From positions 1-35,494 of the forward strand of contig CAKSVR010000021.1 of the NCBI GenBank assembly GCA_934504345.1: a stretch of DNA of 35,494 bases, read 5' to 3'. The notes beneath the pieces are model-generated. The model searched no databases. It worked only from the letters and a program-made list of their open reading frames with translations, and was not told the origin of the DNA. Origin of the DNA: an uncultured Agathobaculum sp. GTDB taxonomy: Bacteria; Bacillota; Clostridia; Oscillospirales; Butyricicoccaceae. Below are positions 14,875 through 26,700 of this stretch, piece by piece (positions within the stretch are counted from its first letter, which is position 1; every line of letters starts with the position of its first letter). Both the position numbers and the translations under genes were made by a program.

Positions 14875-15333
14875 CTACGGCTCTGCTGCGGCATGGATCA
14901 GGTTAACACCGACGGACACTTCCCAAGTGACCGGATCGGCGGTGTACATTACGGTGAAATCACCCTCGGTGTACATCATTTTCAGCACGGTATAGCCGTC
15001 CTCGGCCATACGCAGCACCTCAAAATCACCGGGGACCTTACAGGCTGTCAGCACATCGGCGTAGACCGCCTTTGTGACCCCGCCCTCCTGGGCAGGGTCA
15101 GCGAAAGGCCGGTTTTCGCCGTAGGCCTCAATCGAGGCAGCGTAGAGCGCCATACGCACCGTTTTGGCATTGCCAAGCGCCACATGGGCATCCGCCCGAT
15201 AGAGCAGACCCAGTACGCTGCCGCAGAGGGCAACAACAGCAAGTAAGATCACACAGGCCACCGTCAGCCACCAGCTCACCGCGCCGTATTTTATCGGCGC
15301 AGTCGGTCCGTGGCGTTCGGTGCGGTTAGGCAT
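14875..15333 (-). CDS. Pilin-like membrane protein without a prepilin cleavage site
   Basis: A 152-residue protein with one N-terminal membrane helix (about 17-45), then an amphipathic stretch (GNAKTVRMALYAASIEAYG) that resembles the exposed part of a pilin alpha-1 helix, and a strand-rich C-terminal domain. The canonical prepilin motif (Gly followed by a hydrophobic residue and Glu at +5) is missing. The start overlaps the stop of the major pilin gene (TAATG), so it is translationally coupled to it. It may be a pilus accessory protein, a pilin chaperone or a divergent minor subunit. The assignment rests on context and topology only. Confidence 0.7.
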   Translation of the reverse strand: MPNRTERHGPTAPIKYGAVSWWLTVACVILLAVVALCGSVLGLLYRADAHVALGNAKTVRMALYAASIEAYGENRPFADPAQEGGVTKAVYADVLTACKVPGDFEVLRMAEDGYTVLKMMYTEGDFTVMYTADPVTWEVSVGVNLIHAAAEP

Positions 15334-15785
15334 TACTCCGCAACGACATAGCTGCCCTGATCGGTATCAGAAGCCGTGAAGGTGCATTTCTTGCCGTTGT
15401 TGGTATATTCTACCTTCGTAATCTTATTCGGGACATTGCCAATCGTACCTACGGTTACATTGCCAATCGTACCCTTTACCTCTGCCAGCTTAGCAACATC
15501 AGCAATTTTTACAGTATCAGTAGTAGCACTGCCTACGGTAAGAGTAGCACCAACATCCTTCGTGCCATATGCTTCGTCAACCAAAGTCTGAGCAGCCATT
15601 ACTACCTGACGAGTTTCAGCAATAATCTGCTTCTGCTTCGCCTTGTCGATATAACCAGTCAGAGCCGGAATCAGCAGAGCTGCCAGAATTGCGAGGATAA
15701 CCAGTACAACGATCAGCTCTACCAGGGTAAAGCCGCCCTTTTTGCTGCGGCGCTTCTGCTGCAGCTCGATCATTTTCTCGAACAT
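15333..15785 (-). CDS. Probable major type IV pilin
   Basis: A 150-residue prepilin with the leader MFEKMIELQQKRRSKKGG, cleavage between Gly18 and Phe19, then FTLVELIVVLVILAILAAL with Glu at mature position 5. The globular part contains a short internal duplication, GTIGNV repeated within 14 residues and almost identical in DNA (about 15431-15476). It is small and Cys-poor. Its codon choice (many GTA, ACT, GCT, ATC codons and less GC than its neighbours) suggests high expression, which fits a major subunit. ATG 15785 has GGAGG 9 nt upstream. The 80-nt gap before it, the largest among the pilin genes, holds a small CCGCG/CGCGG hairpin. Confidence 0.9.
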   Translation of the reverse strand: MFEKMIELQQKRRSKKGGFTLVELIVVLVILAILAALLIPALTGYIDKAKQKQIIAETRQVVMAAQTLVDEAYGTKDVGATLTVGSATTDTVKIADVAKLAEVKGTIGNVTVGTIGNVPNKITKVEYTNNGKKCTFTASDTDQGSYVVAE

Positions 15786-15865
15786 AATCTTGTTCCTCCA
15801 TGTTCATTTTGTTTATATTCTTGTAAATCCGCGACGGTGCTCCGCGGTATTACACAGGGTTAATT

Positions 15866-16576
15866 TTATCCGTCCGCCGTATTTTTCTGACGGGCGGTGT
15901 GGGTTGTGGTGTTCAGCACGGGCTTATACCGCAGGTCTATCACCTGCGAATCCGTGAACAGCGCCGTGCGCGTGCCGTCTTTCTCCCGGCAGATGGTGAC
16001 GGTGGCCGTCACATAGCTGCCGTCCGAGGCTATCTCGAACGAGGTTTCCGCCCGAAAGCCCATATAGAAGCCCTCGGTGTATACCTTTGCTACGCCGCGT
16101 GAAATGGCTTTGCCGTCCGCATCGGCGTAGTAGTAGCCGTCGGTTTCCTGCTTGTAGTAGCGCTCGACCAGAAAGCCGGGGTCTATCTTTTCGGAAACCG
16201 AGCCCGTGCCGCTGCCGGCCTTGACCGTGGTTTCCGGACAGCCGTCCGCGCCGAGCAGCACATACATATCGCGCTCGTTACGGAACTCGATGACTGCGCC
16301 GGTCGAATCGCCGGTGCTCGTCAGCACGGAACCGATGTTCGGATAGCATTTGATAGAGCCGACTGCGGTTTCCACCTCGCTGCGTATGGTTTCGAGCAGG
16401 TTGTCCGCGATGAGCTCGGCGCTGTTCAGCTCCTGCGTGCGGCGCGTGACCTCCGCCGCAGGCCGCATGGAGGCACTGAATATGCCGATAACGACACACA
16501 GCAGGCCCGCGCCGACCACCATTTCGATCAGCGTCATGCCCCGCCTCTCGCGGAGCACGGAGAACAGTCGTTTCAT
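15866..16576 (-). CDS. Minor prepilin (PilW/GspJ-like)
   Basis: A 236-residue prepilin: MKRLFSVLRERRG leader, cleavage after Gly13, then MTLIEMVVGAGLLCVV with Glu at mature position 5. The large C-terminal domain is strand-rich and ends in a polar tail. Size and position among minor pilins resemble PilW or GspJ, which help prime the pilus tip. The start overlaps the upstream gene stop (ATGA). Confidence 0.87.
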   Translation of the reverse strand: MKRLFSVLRERRGMTLIEMVVGAGLLCVVIGIFSASMRPAAEVTRRTQELNSAELIADNLLETIRSEVETAVGSIKCYPNIGSVLTSTGDSTGAVIEFRNERDMYVLLGADGCPETTVKAGSGTGSVSEKIDPGFLVERYYKQETDGYYYADADGKAISRGVAKVYTEGFYMGFRAETSFEIASDGSYVTATVTICREKDGTRTALFTDSQVIDLRYKPVLNTTTHTARQKNTADG

Positions 16577-16947
16577 GGCGTGTCGGCCTCCTTTGCGGCG
16601 AAACGGTAGAAGGTTACACGTTTGCCATCATCGGCAGCAGCCTCGACCGTCTGTTTTTTCACCGTTACACGGAAAGCGTCTTGTGTGCTCTCGGCGCCGC
16701 TCTCAGGCAGTATTTGGTGGAATCCGATCGTCTGGGTATCCTCTCCCGCGGCGGTCTGTTCGCGCACGCTGCGCTGGAGCTCGGCTGCATCCTTTCGGAG
16801 CTCTTCTGCTTTGCGCTGGGCGTTCGCAGAAAAACCTACCGCACCATTCAGTGCGCCCAGCAGCATCATAAATACTACCGTAGATACCAGAATCTCCACC
16901 ATAGATTCCCCTCGGCGGTCGCGCAGCACTCGAAAGAGTTTATTCAC
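16573..16947 (-). CDS. Minor prepilin (PilV/GspI-like)
   Basis: A 124-residue prepilin with the leader MNKLFRVLRDRRG, cleavage after Gly13, then ESMVEILVSTVVFMMLLGA with Glu at mature position 5. A GTG at 16947 is preferred because GGGAGG lies 8 nt upstream and the leader then matches its sister gene (MKRLFSVLRERRG). Another GTG at 16956 is too close to that site. It overlaps the end of the preceding gene by 8 nt. A coiled-coil-like segment follows the helix. Confidence 0.82.
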   Translation of the reverse strand: MNKLFRVLRDRRGESMVEILVSTVVFMMLLGALNGAVGFSANAQRKAEELRKDAAELQRSVREQTAAGEDTQTIGFHQILPESGAESTQDAFRVTVKKQTVEAAADDGKRVTFYRFAAKEADTP

Positions 16948-17755
16948 CGGCTGCACCTCCCTCTACCTTGGGGTTTGGTTCGTATATTTTGCGGGTAATG
17001 TGGTTTTCGTCATAGCTGTAATGGATTTTTACAACTTCTTCCCGGCCTGTTTCTTTATCACGGGCCGGTGTAAGCGCATCTGTACCATTATCGCTTCGGC
17101 AAAACTTGCCGTTTACCCAGTACACACGGACGTTCTGCTCCTTCTCGCCGTTCCAGATGTAAACCGGTTCAAACGTATCACACCGCTTGTATTGCGTGGT
17201 GTAGTCGAAACGGTCAGCTCCGGTTTCATCTGTCACGCAAACCGAAAGATCATATCGGTAAAACGTCTTTTTTTCGGCCGATTCTGTCTTGCTGTCGCGT
17301 TCGTCATACGAAAAATCGTCCTCGAAGTTTGCGGGATCGTTTAGTTCATCCGTGTTTTTCGTCTTGCGGAGAGCTACGGTCAGTTTTCCGTAATTCTCCA
17401 CCTCGTCCGTGGTGTAATAATATGTGGTGTCCGACACATCCGGGTCATATTCCGGAATGCCGGAATCATCCAGAATGCTATTGACAAAATGATAGAACGT
17501 GCCGTTCAGCGCATCGCTGTCCGTGTCATACGCGAGCAGTTCGCTTTGCAATACCTCCGAAAAGGACTGCGCCAGCTGGTAGCTGCGTTCCCGGCCGATC
17601 TTGCGGTTTGCCCGCGAGAGCAGCATGGACGAGGAGTAGACGATGCTGAGCGATAAGCCTATCAGGACGGCGACAGCACACAGCGCCACGATCAGTGAAA
17701 CACCGCTCCGGCTGTGCCGGTGCAGGGTGTTCCAGCCCTGCCGTATCCGCTTCAT
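16940..17755 (-). CDS. PilX/GspK-like minor pilin
   Basis: A 271-residue protein with a basic leader ending SRSG, then VSLIVALCAVAVLIGLSLSIV. Mature position 5 is Val, not Glu, which is typical of the PilX/GspK class that caps the minor-pilin tip complex. The extracytoplasmic part is acidic and tyrosine-rich. The ATG at 17755 is used because AAGGAGG precedes it; an in-frame TTG at 17782 has no ribosome site. It begins 23 nt after the giant adhesin-pilin stop, so the two are probably made together. Confidence 0.8.
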   Translation of the reverse strand: MKRIRQGWNTLHRHSRSGVSLIVALCAVAVLIGLSLSIVYSSSMLLSRANRKIGRERSYQLAQSFSEVLQSELLAYDTDSDALNGTFYHFVNSILDDSGIPEYDPDVSDTTYYYTTDEVENYGKLTVALRKTKNTDELNDPANFEDDFSYDERDSKTESAEKKTFYRYDLSVCVTDETGADRFDYTTQYKRCDTFEPVYIWNGEKEQNVRVYWVNGKFCRSDNGTDALTPARDKETGREEVVKIHYSYDENHITRKIYEPNPKVEGGAAGE

Positions 17756-17778
17756 GGCTGCCGCCCTCCTTTCCTTGA

Positions 17779-20700
17779 TCAACTGAATGTACGCTCCACG
17801 GCATCAGAATCGGTGTAGCGATCTGTGCTGTTGTTCAGCGCGGTGATCGATACCTTGGTAATCTGCACACCGTTCGTTACCTGCAATGTCTGGCCGTCGC
17901 GTGTTGTCAGGGAGTCCACATTCGGCAGGCACAGCGTAAACGTGTCGCCGCTTACGCGGAACAGCGTATCCAGCGTGTAGCTGTAATAGCGCGTGCCGTT
18001 CGCGGTGGTGTAGCTGCCCTTTGCCATACTTCCCTGCTTAACAGTATACCAGTCAGATTCTTCCGATACAACCGTTATTTTACCATTTGCTTTGATTTCC
18101 GTCGAATTCCCATCGGTATTGACGATAATGGTCGTTACAGTCGGGCTGCTGCCGGTGGAATCTGTCAGTTCGATACGGTATCGGTTCGCATTTTCAACCC
18201 TGTTCCAAGACAGACCAGTCTGCTGGGCAGTCCAGTTCTGCTTTTCAGCCAGACCGTTCGCAATGATGCTGTGGTTGATCTCAATGGTCTGCATGATGCT
18301 GTTCAGCGAAGCCATCGGCATATCCAGCTTGACGCGCGGCAGCGTTGTCGGCCTGCTCGATACCCATGCCGAGCTTACCTGTCCGGCGGATTGCGAGATA
18401 CGGGCCTCGAATGTTACCTTGCAGCCTGCGTATTTGGTGCTCAGCTCGGTCAGGTCGCAGATGTAGCTGCTGCCGCTCTCGGCCATCGCCAGAACACTGC
18501 CGTTTTCGGGGTAATCGATCTTTTTGCCGTCCGCAGCGATGATAGTCGCTTTCAGCAGATATGTGCTGCCGCCGGGCGGCACGCTGTTCGTGCCGGTTTT
18601 CGGCGTAACGGTGACAGTCAGGCCGCCGTTTGCAAAATCGGAGGCCGAAACGGTCGTTTCCGTGCCGTTCCAGTTGTACTTCCAGTTGATCTGCGGCTCG
18701 TTGATACGGGTCGGCACGGTCATCGTGTAGCTGATGCCGTTCGGGCTGTTCGCGTAGCCGCTGCTATCGGCGGCCTCCGCCACCAGATAGATGGTGACGG
18801 TCTGACCGGCGTAAGGCTCCAGATCGCGCTCCACTGTGTAGTGGCTCGTGCCGGTGTCCGCCTCGACCGGGTCACCCAGCGGTACGGCGGTGCCATTCTG
18901 CGGCTGAATGTAAATGCGGTACTGGCCGCAGCCCGTCTGGTCGCTGATGGCGCTCCAGCCGATGGTGTAGACCAGCTCATTGGTGTCCGTGTTGGTCACA
19001 GACGGCTGTCCGGGTCGCTCGAGGCGCTGCTGAACGTCATAGGTTCCCTTTTCGCTCAGGCCGACCTGTCCGGTGTCCTTTGCGCCGACACGGGTGACAA
19101 CCAGCTCCACTTGCGTATAGCGCCAGTCGTCCGCGTTGATGATGAACGAGGTGTCCGTGTCATCCTTGTAGTCCTCGGCGGTCGGGATGCCGATGCGCTG
19201 CTCCGTCACCTTTCCGTCACTATCCGTTTTCTTGACGATACCTGTCAGCTTGACCGTGTACCGTGCTCCACTCTCATTCGGCTGTGTCCACGAGAATTTG
19301 TAGCTCATGCTGCCGTTTTCAACAAGCTTCACCGGTTCATCGAGTTTCGGCGCTGCCAGCGGCTTGATATTGAGGTTAGCCGTTTTAATATAGCCGCCAA
19401 AGTGATTTTCCTGTTTTACAACAAAGCTGTAAACCGTCTTATCATGCGGCTTGCCGTCCGCATCATAGGTGCGGTATGTCAGTGCTGCCTCTGCATGATA
19501 ATTGTTGTCCGGGTATACCGCCATTTCCGTATCGCCGTAGGTGTATACCGGGCCGAGGCCGGATGCTGCATACCATGCACGCACTCTGCGGTTGGTGACA
19601 TCACCTGCAAAATACTGCTCCGGCAGATTGGTAAAGTTTGCCGCCGCCGCATTGCCAGCCGCCGTCAGCACATCCGCATAGGTAAAGACGATCTCCTTGC
19701 CGTTTTCATCGCCGATCACCTCAATGCGATAGATCGGCGGCGTATCCATGGTGGATTCGTTTACCGTCAGCGATGCCGTAATGGTAAAATCGTCCACTGT
19801 GCTGCCGGAATACGAAATATCAAGGCTCTTGATTTTGCCGTCCGGTGTATACGGACTGCTCGGCGTATCGGTCGGAATGGTCTGCGTTACCGCTGCCGGC
19901 TGGATGCCGCCTGTTTCTTCTGCCGTTGCCGTTACGATCAGTTCCTTAATGTTTTCGCCGTTCATAAGCTCGGTCGGCTTGCTGCTGTTGAGCACTTTCG
20001 TCTGGCTTCCCAGCTTGAGCGTTACTTTCCAGTTGTTGAACGCCGCATATGCATCATAATTGTTCAGAGAGGCTTTGTATCGAGCCGCCGTGCCGCCTTC
20101 CGTCTGTACCCAGTACAGGCGCAGGCTTACATCCGGCTGCGGCAGTACCGCAACGTTGTTTGTGGATGCCAAAACCTCATCAGACGGTGCGGTGTCCTCG
20201 AACAGGCTTACCGCACGCACCTTGAGCGTGACCGTCATGCCCGCCATGCCGGCCGCAAGGCTCTCCGGCAGCTGGAATGTGCCGGTGGTGATGCCGGAGC
20301 CGTAGGTGTTATTGCCCATGGTAAGCGTGGTGTTCCACTGGCCCTGTCCCTTTTGATTCGGGATGAAGCGCAGATTAGACATTACTTCCTTGCCATCAAC
20401 GAGCACTGTACCCTCGTAGTACAGAGGACGGTCCGTATCCTCGATGGATACATCGAAACTGCCGTCTGTCTGCTGTTTCAAATCGACCGTGAACGAGGTA
20501 TCCAGCTTTTTGTCGGTTTGGCCGTGCTCCATGGTGCGATAGTTCTCTCGAACATACTCATCAAACAGCTTTTGCTCTGTGTTGAACACCGTATTCTTTC
20601 GATACAGCAGCGGGCACAGCCACGAAGCACCGTGTCCATTCGTCTGTGCAATCTCTCTATATGTTGGTGTATCCGGCATGGTGAACAAAATCCGTCCCGT

Positions 20701-23700
20701 AATTTGGTCAGAACCATTGATATTAGTACGGATAATGCCATGCTCATCGATCGTAGAGTTTGCCGCTGTTACATTGTAATACATCCGGTTGTCTGTATAG
20801 TCGATCACGCCAAGCTGCGGACCGGCAATGGCGGCAAAGCTCTTATTCGCCCATTTTCCGTCACTGCCTGCCCAGTATCCATAGGCAACCATGCGGGAAA
20901 ATCCCTTTCGTGATTCATTGCGCGTATTGCTGCTGCCAAAGGCGTATCCGTCAGTGTTCGTCAAGCCCCATGTATCAAAGAAATAATAATTGTTTCCCAC
21001 CTTATCACCGCTCAGGGAGCTGCTCAGGCTGGCGTTATTCAGCGATACGATGCCTGTACTGGTACCCGCACCCGAACCGATGACCGAGTAACAGTTCTGG
21101 ATATAAGTATTATCCTGCGCCACAGTGCCGTCTTTATACCGGTCGCCAAAGATGCCGGCAATATAATTATTGCCGCCGACCAGTGTTTCCGCATAGTTGC
21201 GGCAGCGGTCGATATTCAGCACGATATTTGCGGTCGAAGTGCCGATCGGACCGCCGTTCACGCTGCTTGCCGTATCTGTTGAGAAGTAACCCACGATACC
21301 GGAGGCCATGGAGGATGAATAGATCTTAACGCCCGGCGCATTGACACAATCCGAAACGTTAATGGTGAACTTCTGTGCAGCCTTTATATCATTCGTCGCA
21401 TAAACCGTAACGTTGCCAAGGATGCCCGCACTGTCGTTCGCGCAGTCCTTGACCTTCCTGCTGTTCTCCCAATGATAATAGCTTGCACCATCCCGGCCAA
21501 AAACGCTGCCGTGATTCTGACAGCTGATGATATTGAAATCCTGACCGGAGGCCGCATGATACAGCTGTGCCACGATACCACCGGATGCACCGACCCAGCC
21601 GGTTTCATACGTCGTCTGCAAATTGCCGTAATTGTAGCAATTCTCAACCGTGCCGCCGTTATTCGTCCACTGGCCGACAATGCCGCCCGAGTAGTGCGAC
21701 AGATAGCCGTAAACCGTACCATAATTGATGCAATTCTCGATCGTCCAGTCGCTTGTGGTCTTGTTGGACTGCGTGCCGATGATACCGCCCGCAAAGCGGC
21801 TGGTATTCTGTTTTGTCAGCTGTCTGCCGACAAACGCGCGGTTGAGCAGGAACGACAGGTCCTTTTCGCTCTCGTTCATGCCGACGATGCCGCCCGTGCC
21901 GACACTGATGCTGTCCGACTTATTGACCAGCAGCCAGCTGCCGCTGACACAGCGGCTCAATTCGCCGGTGGGCGCGTTGTAGCCCGCCACACCGCCGAGG
22001 TTGCCGTTGCTCGATACGATGATCTGCATGGTGCGGCCGTCCTTCAGCGCCTTGCCGCCGTTGCCGTTGAACCTCATGTTCTCGACCTGCGCGTCTTGCC
22101 ATGCCACCCAAGTGGTGTCCGCAGAAAGGCTCTGCGCCTTGGCATTCGCCAGCAGCTCGCTCACCTTGGTGACGTTTTTCATCAGGGTTTCGGTGCTCTT
22201 GTCGCCGGACTGCGTGATGGTGCCCTTATTGTAGCCCGTCACGCCGCCGACCATGCCGCTGCCGACGGTTATCAAGCTGCTGCTCGTGTTATCGATGTAG
22301 CACTGCTCGATCTCGCCGGTCTGCTCGTTTTTGCCCGCAATGCCGCCGATATGCGACGACAGGCGTTCCTTTTCCTCCGCCGAGCTGGTGGAAGTCGCAG
22401 TATACACGCCCGCAGCCGTTATGGTCAGCGCGGAAACAGAGCTGTTCTTCAGCTCGCCGCGGTTCAGACCGACAATGCCGCCGTAGCAGTTGCCGACAGT
22501 GCTCTTGCCCTCGCTGATGGTGCCGGTGTAGCGGCACGCGAGCACCTGTGCCGCCGCTGTGGTGACATTTTCGTCCTCCGCGGCTGCTGCGGCGCAGTTT
22601 TCGCCGACTACACCGCCGAGATACTTGTATTTGCTGAATTTCGTAAACTCTGCGCTGACGTTCACGTTCTTGACCGTGCCGCCCGCGCTGTTGCGGCCGA
22701 CCGCACCGCCGATGGTGAGCGCATTCGCAGAAACATCGTACTCCGGCTGACCGCTGAGCGTGGTATCCGAAACCGTGCCATAGTTGTCACCGACCACCGC
22801 GCCCACAATGGATGCACCGCCCGAGATCGTGATATTGCTGCCGAGCGCGCTGCCGCTGACCGTGCTGCCTGCATGGTTCACCGCACAGATCGCGCCTGCC
22901 GCCTCCACGCTGCGGGAGATGATACCGGTCTTGTCACTGTCATTGCCGACGGTACACTCGTTCACTGTGCCGTAGTTCTCGCTGACAACGCCGCCTGCGT
23001 AGCCGTCGTTGCTGGTAACGGTGCCCAGACCGATGCAGTTCTGCACCACATTGGCGCCGTTCGCCGCAGCGGCGGTTTCCTTGGTGCCGTTGATAGCCAC
23101 GATGCCGCCCGCAGCGCCCTTGTTTGCCGTTACCTGTCCGATATTCTTCGCATAGGACAGAATGGTGGTCGCGCCGGTGCCCTCCTGTGCGCCGACGATG
23201 CCGCCTGCGCCGCCGTTGGAGGCGCGGACCTGTGCCGCGCTGGTGAGCAGGCTGATGCTCGTGCCGCCGAGCTGACCGCGGTTGATGCCGACGATGCCGC
23301 CGACCTTGGTATCACCCTGTACGGTCAGCTTGCTGTCCGCCGCGATGACCTCGCCCGCCGCGCCGCCGGAAGCCTCCAGCTGGCCGGTCGCGGTGTTCAC
23401 GCCGATCACGCCGCCGACACCGCTGCCGCTGCCGTTGACACGGCGCTTTCCTGCCGGTGTGCTCGAAAGCGTGATCGCACCGCCGTTCTCGCCCGCGATG
23501 CCGCCCACGCGGCTTGCGCCGCTGACGTTCGCGCTGCTCCGGTTATCCTTTACTGTGCCGCCGATGGTCTTGCTGCCATTGGAATAGCCGATGTTGCAGC
23601 CGACAATACCGCCGACTGTGTCCTTACCGGTAACGGTAATGTCTTTCGCGGTGACACAGCCCGTGATGGTGCCTGCCTCGTAGTTCAGCGTGCCGTAGGT

Positions 23701-26700
23701 CTTGCTGACCGCCTTGCCGACGTTCAGACCCGCAATGCCGCCGATGCAGTCCTGCGTTGCGCTGCCCATACTGCCGGACAGCGTGCAGCCCGTGACAAGA
23801 CCCTCATTCAGACCGACCACGCCGCCCATCGCATCCAGACCGTTCATCGTGCCGGTGTTGCCGCAGTGGTCGATAACATGGTTCTCACCGTTCACGCCGA
23901 CCACACCGCCGATGATGGAAACGCACATGGTCGAGCCCGCGAGCTCGGTATGGAGCGCCTTTGCGGCCTCTGCATAGCCCTGTGCGGACAGATAGGTTTC
24001 CATATTCACGCCGCTCGAAAGGCTGCTCGTCAGGGTCGGACGCTCAAAGCCGCCCGCATTCAGGCAGTCCTTAACATACATCTTAGTCCGGGATTCACAG
24101 TAGCCCACAATGCCGCCCGCATACGCATATGCGCGGATGGTCATGTTGTTGGAGGCGGTTTTCAGGCTGCTGTTGTCCTTTGCCGTGATGGTGATGGTGT
24201 GGTTATTCAGCGATGTCGCTGCCGCACCCGGCACATTGCCTTCCCGAATACCCGGCAGCAGTGTGCCATCGCTGAGTGCCTCCTGAAATTGCTTGCCGCC
24301 GAGGTTTTCCGCCGTGTAGGTGCGCTGGTAGCCGATCAGGCCGCCGCAGTATGCCTCGGCGGTGATGGTGCCCAGACTGTTGTTGACCGTCAGGCCGTTC
24401 ACCGTAATATCCGCAGTCGGATTGACCACGTTCGCGCCGATAGCGCCGCCGACATAATACCGGCCCTGTACGCTGCTCGGCTGGATGGTGAGTGTCTGCT
24501 CCAGCAGCTCGGTCGAGGCGTTCAGGCCGACCAGACCGCCCGCACAATCGCCGGTGGCGCGCACACGGCCGCCGATGAGCTTGTAAGCGACGTTGATCGT
24601 TCCTTTTTCGTCGTTGAAGCCGATCACGCCGCCGACGTAGTCTTTGCCGACAACGATTCCGGCCACGCTTCGCGTGCTGATCGCTGCCTTGTCGTCAAAC
24701 TTGATAACGCCGCTGTTGTAGCCGGTCAGACCGCCCGCAAAGCTGCCGGTCGCGCCCCATCCGGTTACAAGATCGTAGATTTTGTTGTGCGTATCCGAAA
24801 CATAGCTTGCACAGTTCAGGATAGTCGGGCTGTCCGTGCTGTCCGACATATTCGCGCCGCAGATACCGCCGATATAGCTGCCATAACCCGCAACAACGCC
24901 GGTATTGACACAGTTTTCGATGATGGAATTTCCCTGATTGATGCCGACGATGCCGCCGACATAGGATCTGCCGACAACATAGCTGGCGTTGGTGGTGACT
25001 TTCGTGCTGGAGCCCGAGCCCGTGTGGAACACCTGCTGCGAGGTCGTGCTCGTGCCGCCGACAATGCCGCCGACGTAATTGCCGCCGAGCACATAGCCGT
25101 TGGCTTTGGTGGAGCAGTTGTACATGACCGCACCGTCACTGTAACCCATGATGCCGCCGACATACCAGCCGCGCAGCTTGGACTCGTCCGAGGCCTTGTA
25201 CTGATAGCCGTTCGCATAGCCCGCACGGCTGGTGCAGCTGCCGAACGAGGTCTTATACGCATAACCGACGATGCCGCCGATGTACTTGCCCTGTGCCCCA
25301 TTTCCGACATCATTTTCGACATCCGCGCTGCTGAGGACAAGGCCCTCGTTGGTGCAGTTGCTGATGTCCTGACCGGTCGCATTGCCGGATGCATTGCCGG
25401 ATGCATCGTCACGGATGCCCGCATAGCCGACAACGCCGCCGACCGTGCGGTTGCCCGTCACATCCGCCTCGTTTTGCAGCTTGGCGGGATAGCTTCCGTT
25501 GATGATTAGCTTGCCGACGATGCCGCCGATGCCGCGCGTCTTGCTGCTGCTCGGCAGTACACCAATAACGCTGCCCGAGGTGCCGAGATTATTGATTTTG
25601 CTGTTGCCGTCTGCCGGTTCGGCCACGCCGACAAAGCCGCCGATGCCCTGTGCATTCGTGCTGCCCGACAGATTAACATCGACCGCCGCGCCCGTGACTT
25701 CGCTGTCTTTCAGACTGCCGCTGCTGAAGCCGCAGACTGCGCCCACGCCCTCGAGGGAATCCGAAGTGACCTTGACCGATGGATTTGCGAGCTTGAGATT
25801 GATGATGCTGCCCTCATTGCGCTGGAACAGGCCGAGGTATTCGCTGCCGTCGGCAACCGAATCCTCATCCAGCTTCAGGTTGCTGATGGTGTTGCCGCCG
25901 GTGAGAACGCTGACGATGCGGTTCAGCAGACCGCTGTTGCCGTCCAAAGACTGCTTGCTGCTCAGCTTGGGGATGCTCGGGAACGCGGTTTCGCTGCCGC
26001 GCAGCCACGGCAGTGTGCCGTGGTCGCCCGTCTGGTAGACGCGCACGCTGTCGCTGTTCCAGTCGAGCGCGTGGGCCGTAACGGCAAACGTGCGGGTTTC
26101 GTTTTCATCCATATAACGGATGTTGGACAGATGGCGGAACGCCGCCACCTCGCAGGAGGTGCTGTTCGTGCCGTCGCCGAACATCGAGTTAGCCGTGTTT
26201 GAGGTTACGACCGTGCTCGGCTGGTATTCATCACCGGGATTGAGCTGATCCTCGTTCGGGAACGCCTGAATGGTAGCATAAATGGTCAGCGGCTTCTCCA
26301 GAGCGCCGCCGAAGCGCGTGATGCTGGTGCTGCTTGCTTTTTTTGCCGTTTCGTTGCTCTTCAGCTCTTTCTGGAGTGCGGCGTTCATCATCGCATCCAG
26401 CGTGAGTGAAAAACGCTTGTTGGTCTGATCGTATTCCAGCGGGAACGTGTAGTTCACATTGGTGCTGTCGCCGACACGCACCGGCAGGCTCATGGTCGAG
26501 CCGTTCAGTTCGATGGGCTTGAACTCCATCGACAGCAGCTGTTGCTTGTTCTCGTTGTTGTAGAAGCAGATCTGGTAGCGGACATCCTTGTCCGAGCTCT
26601 TGGAGTTGCTCGACCAGTTGAGCGACAGCGTTTCGCTGTTGACAAGGTTGATGGAGGTAATCTTGAGCTTGGTCATATCCAGATTGACGACATTGGTCAC

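Noticed and set aside
17779..17900. A sortase signal or C-terminal membrane anchor in the giant adhesin.
   Set aside because: The C-terminus has no LPXTG-like motif, hydrophobic helix or basic tail; only the N-terminal pilin helix can anchor it.
21472..25509. A 1345-codon open frame on the plus strand opposite the GLUG repeats (also 880 codons at 18271-20913).
   Set aside because: It is a shadow of biased codons in the giant adhesin gene. It has no ribosome site or promoter, and its composition is unlike a real protein.
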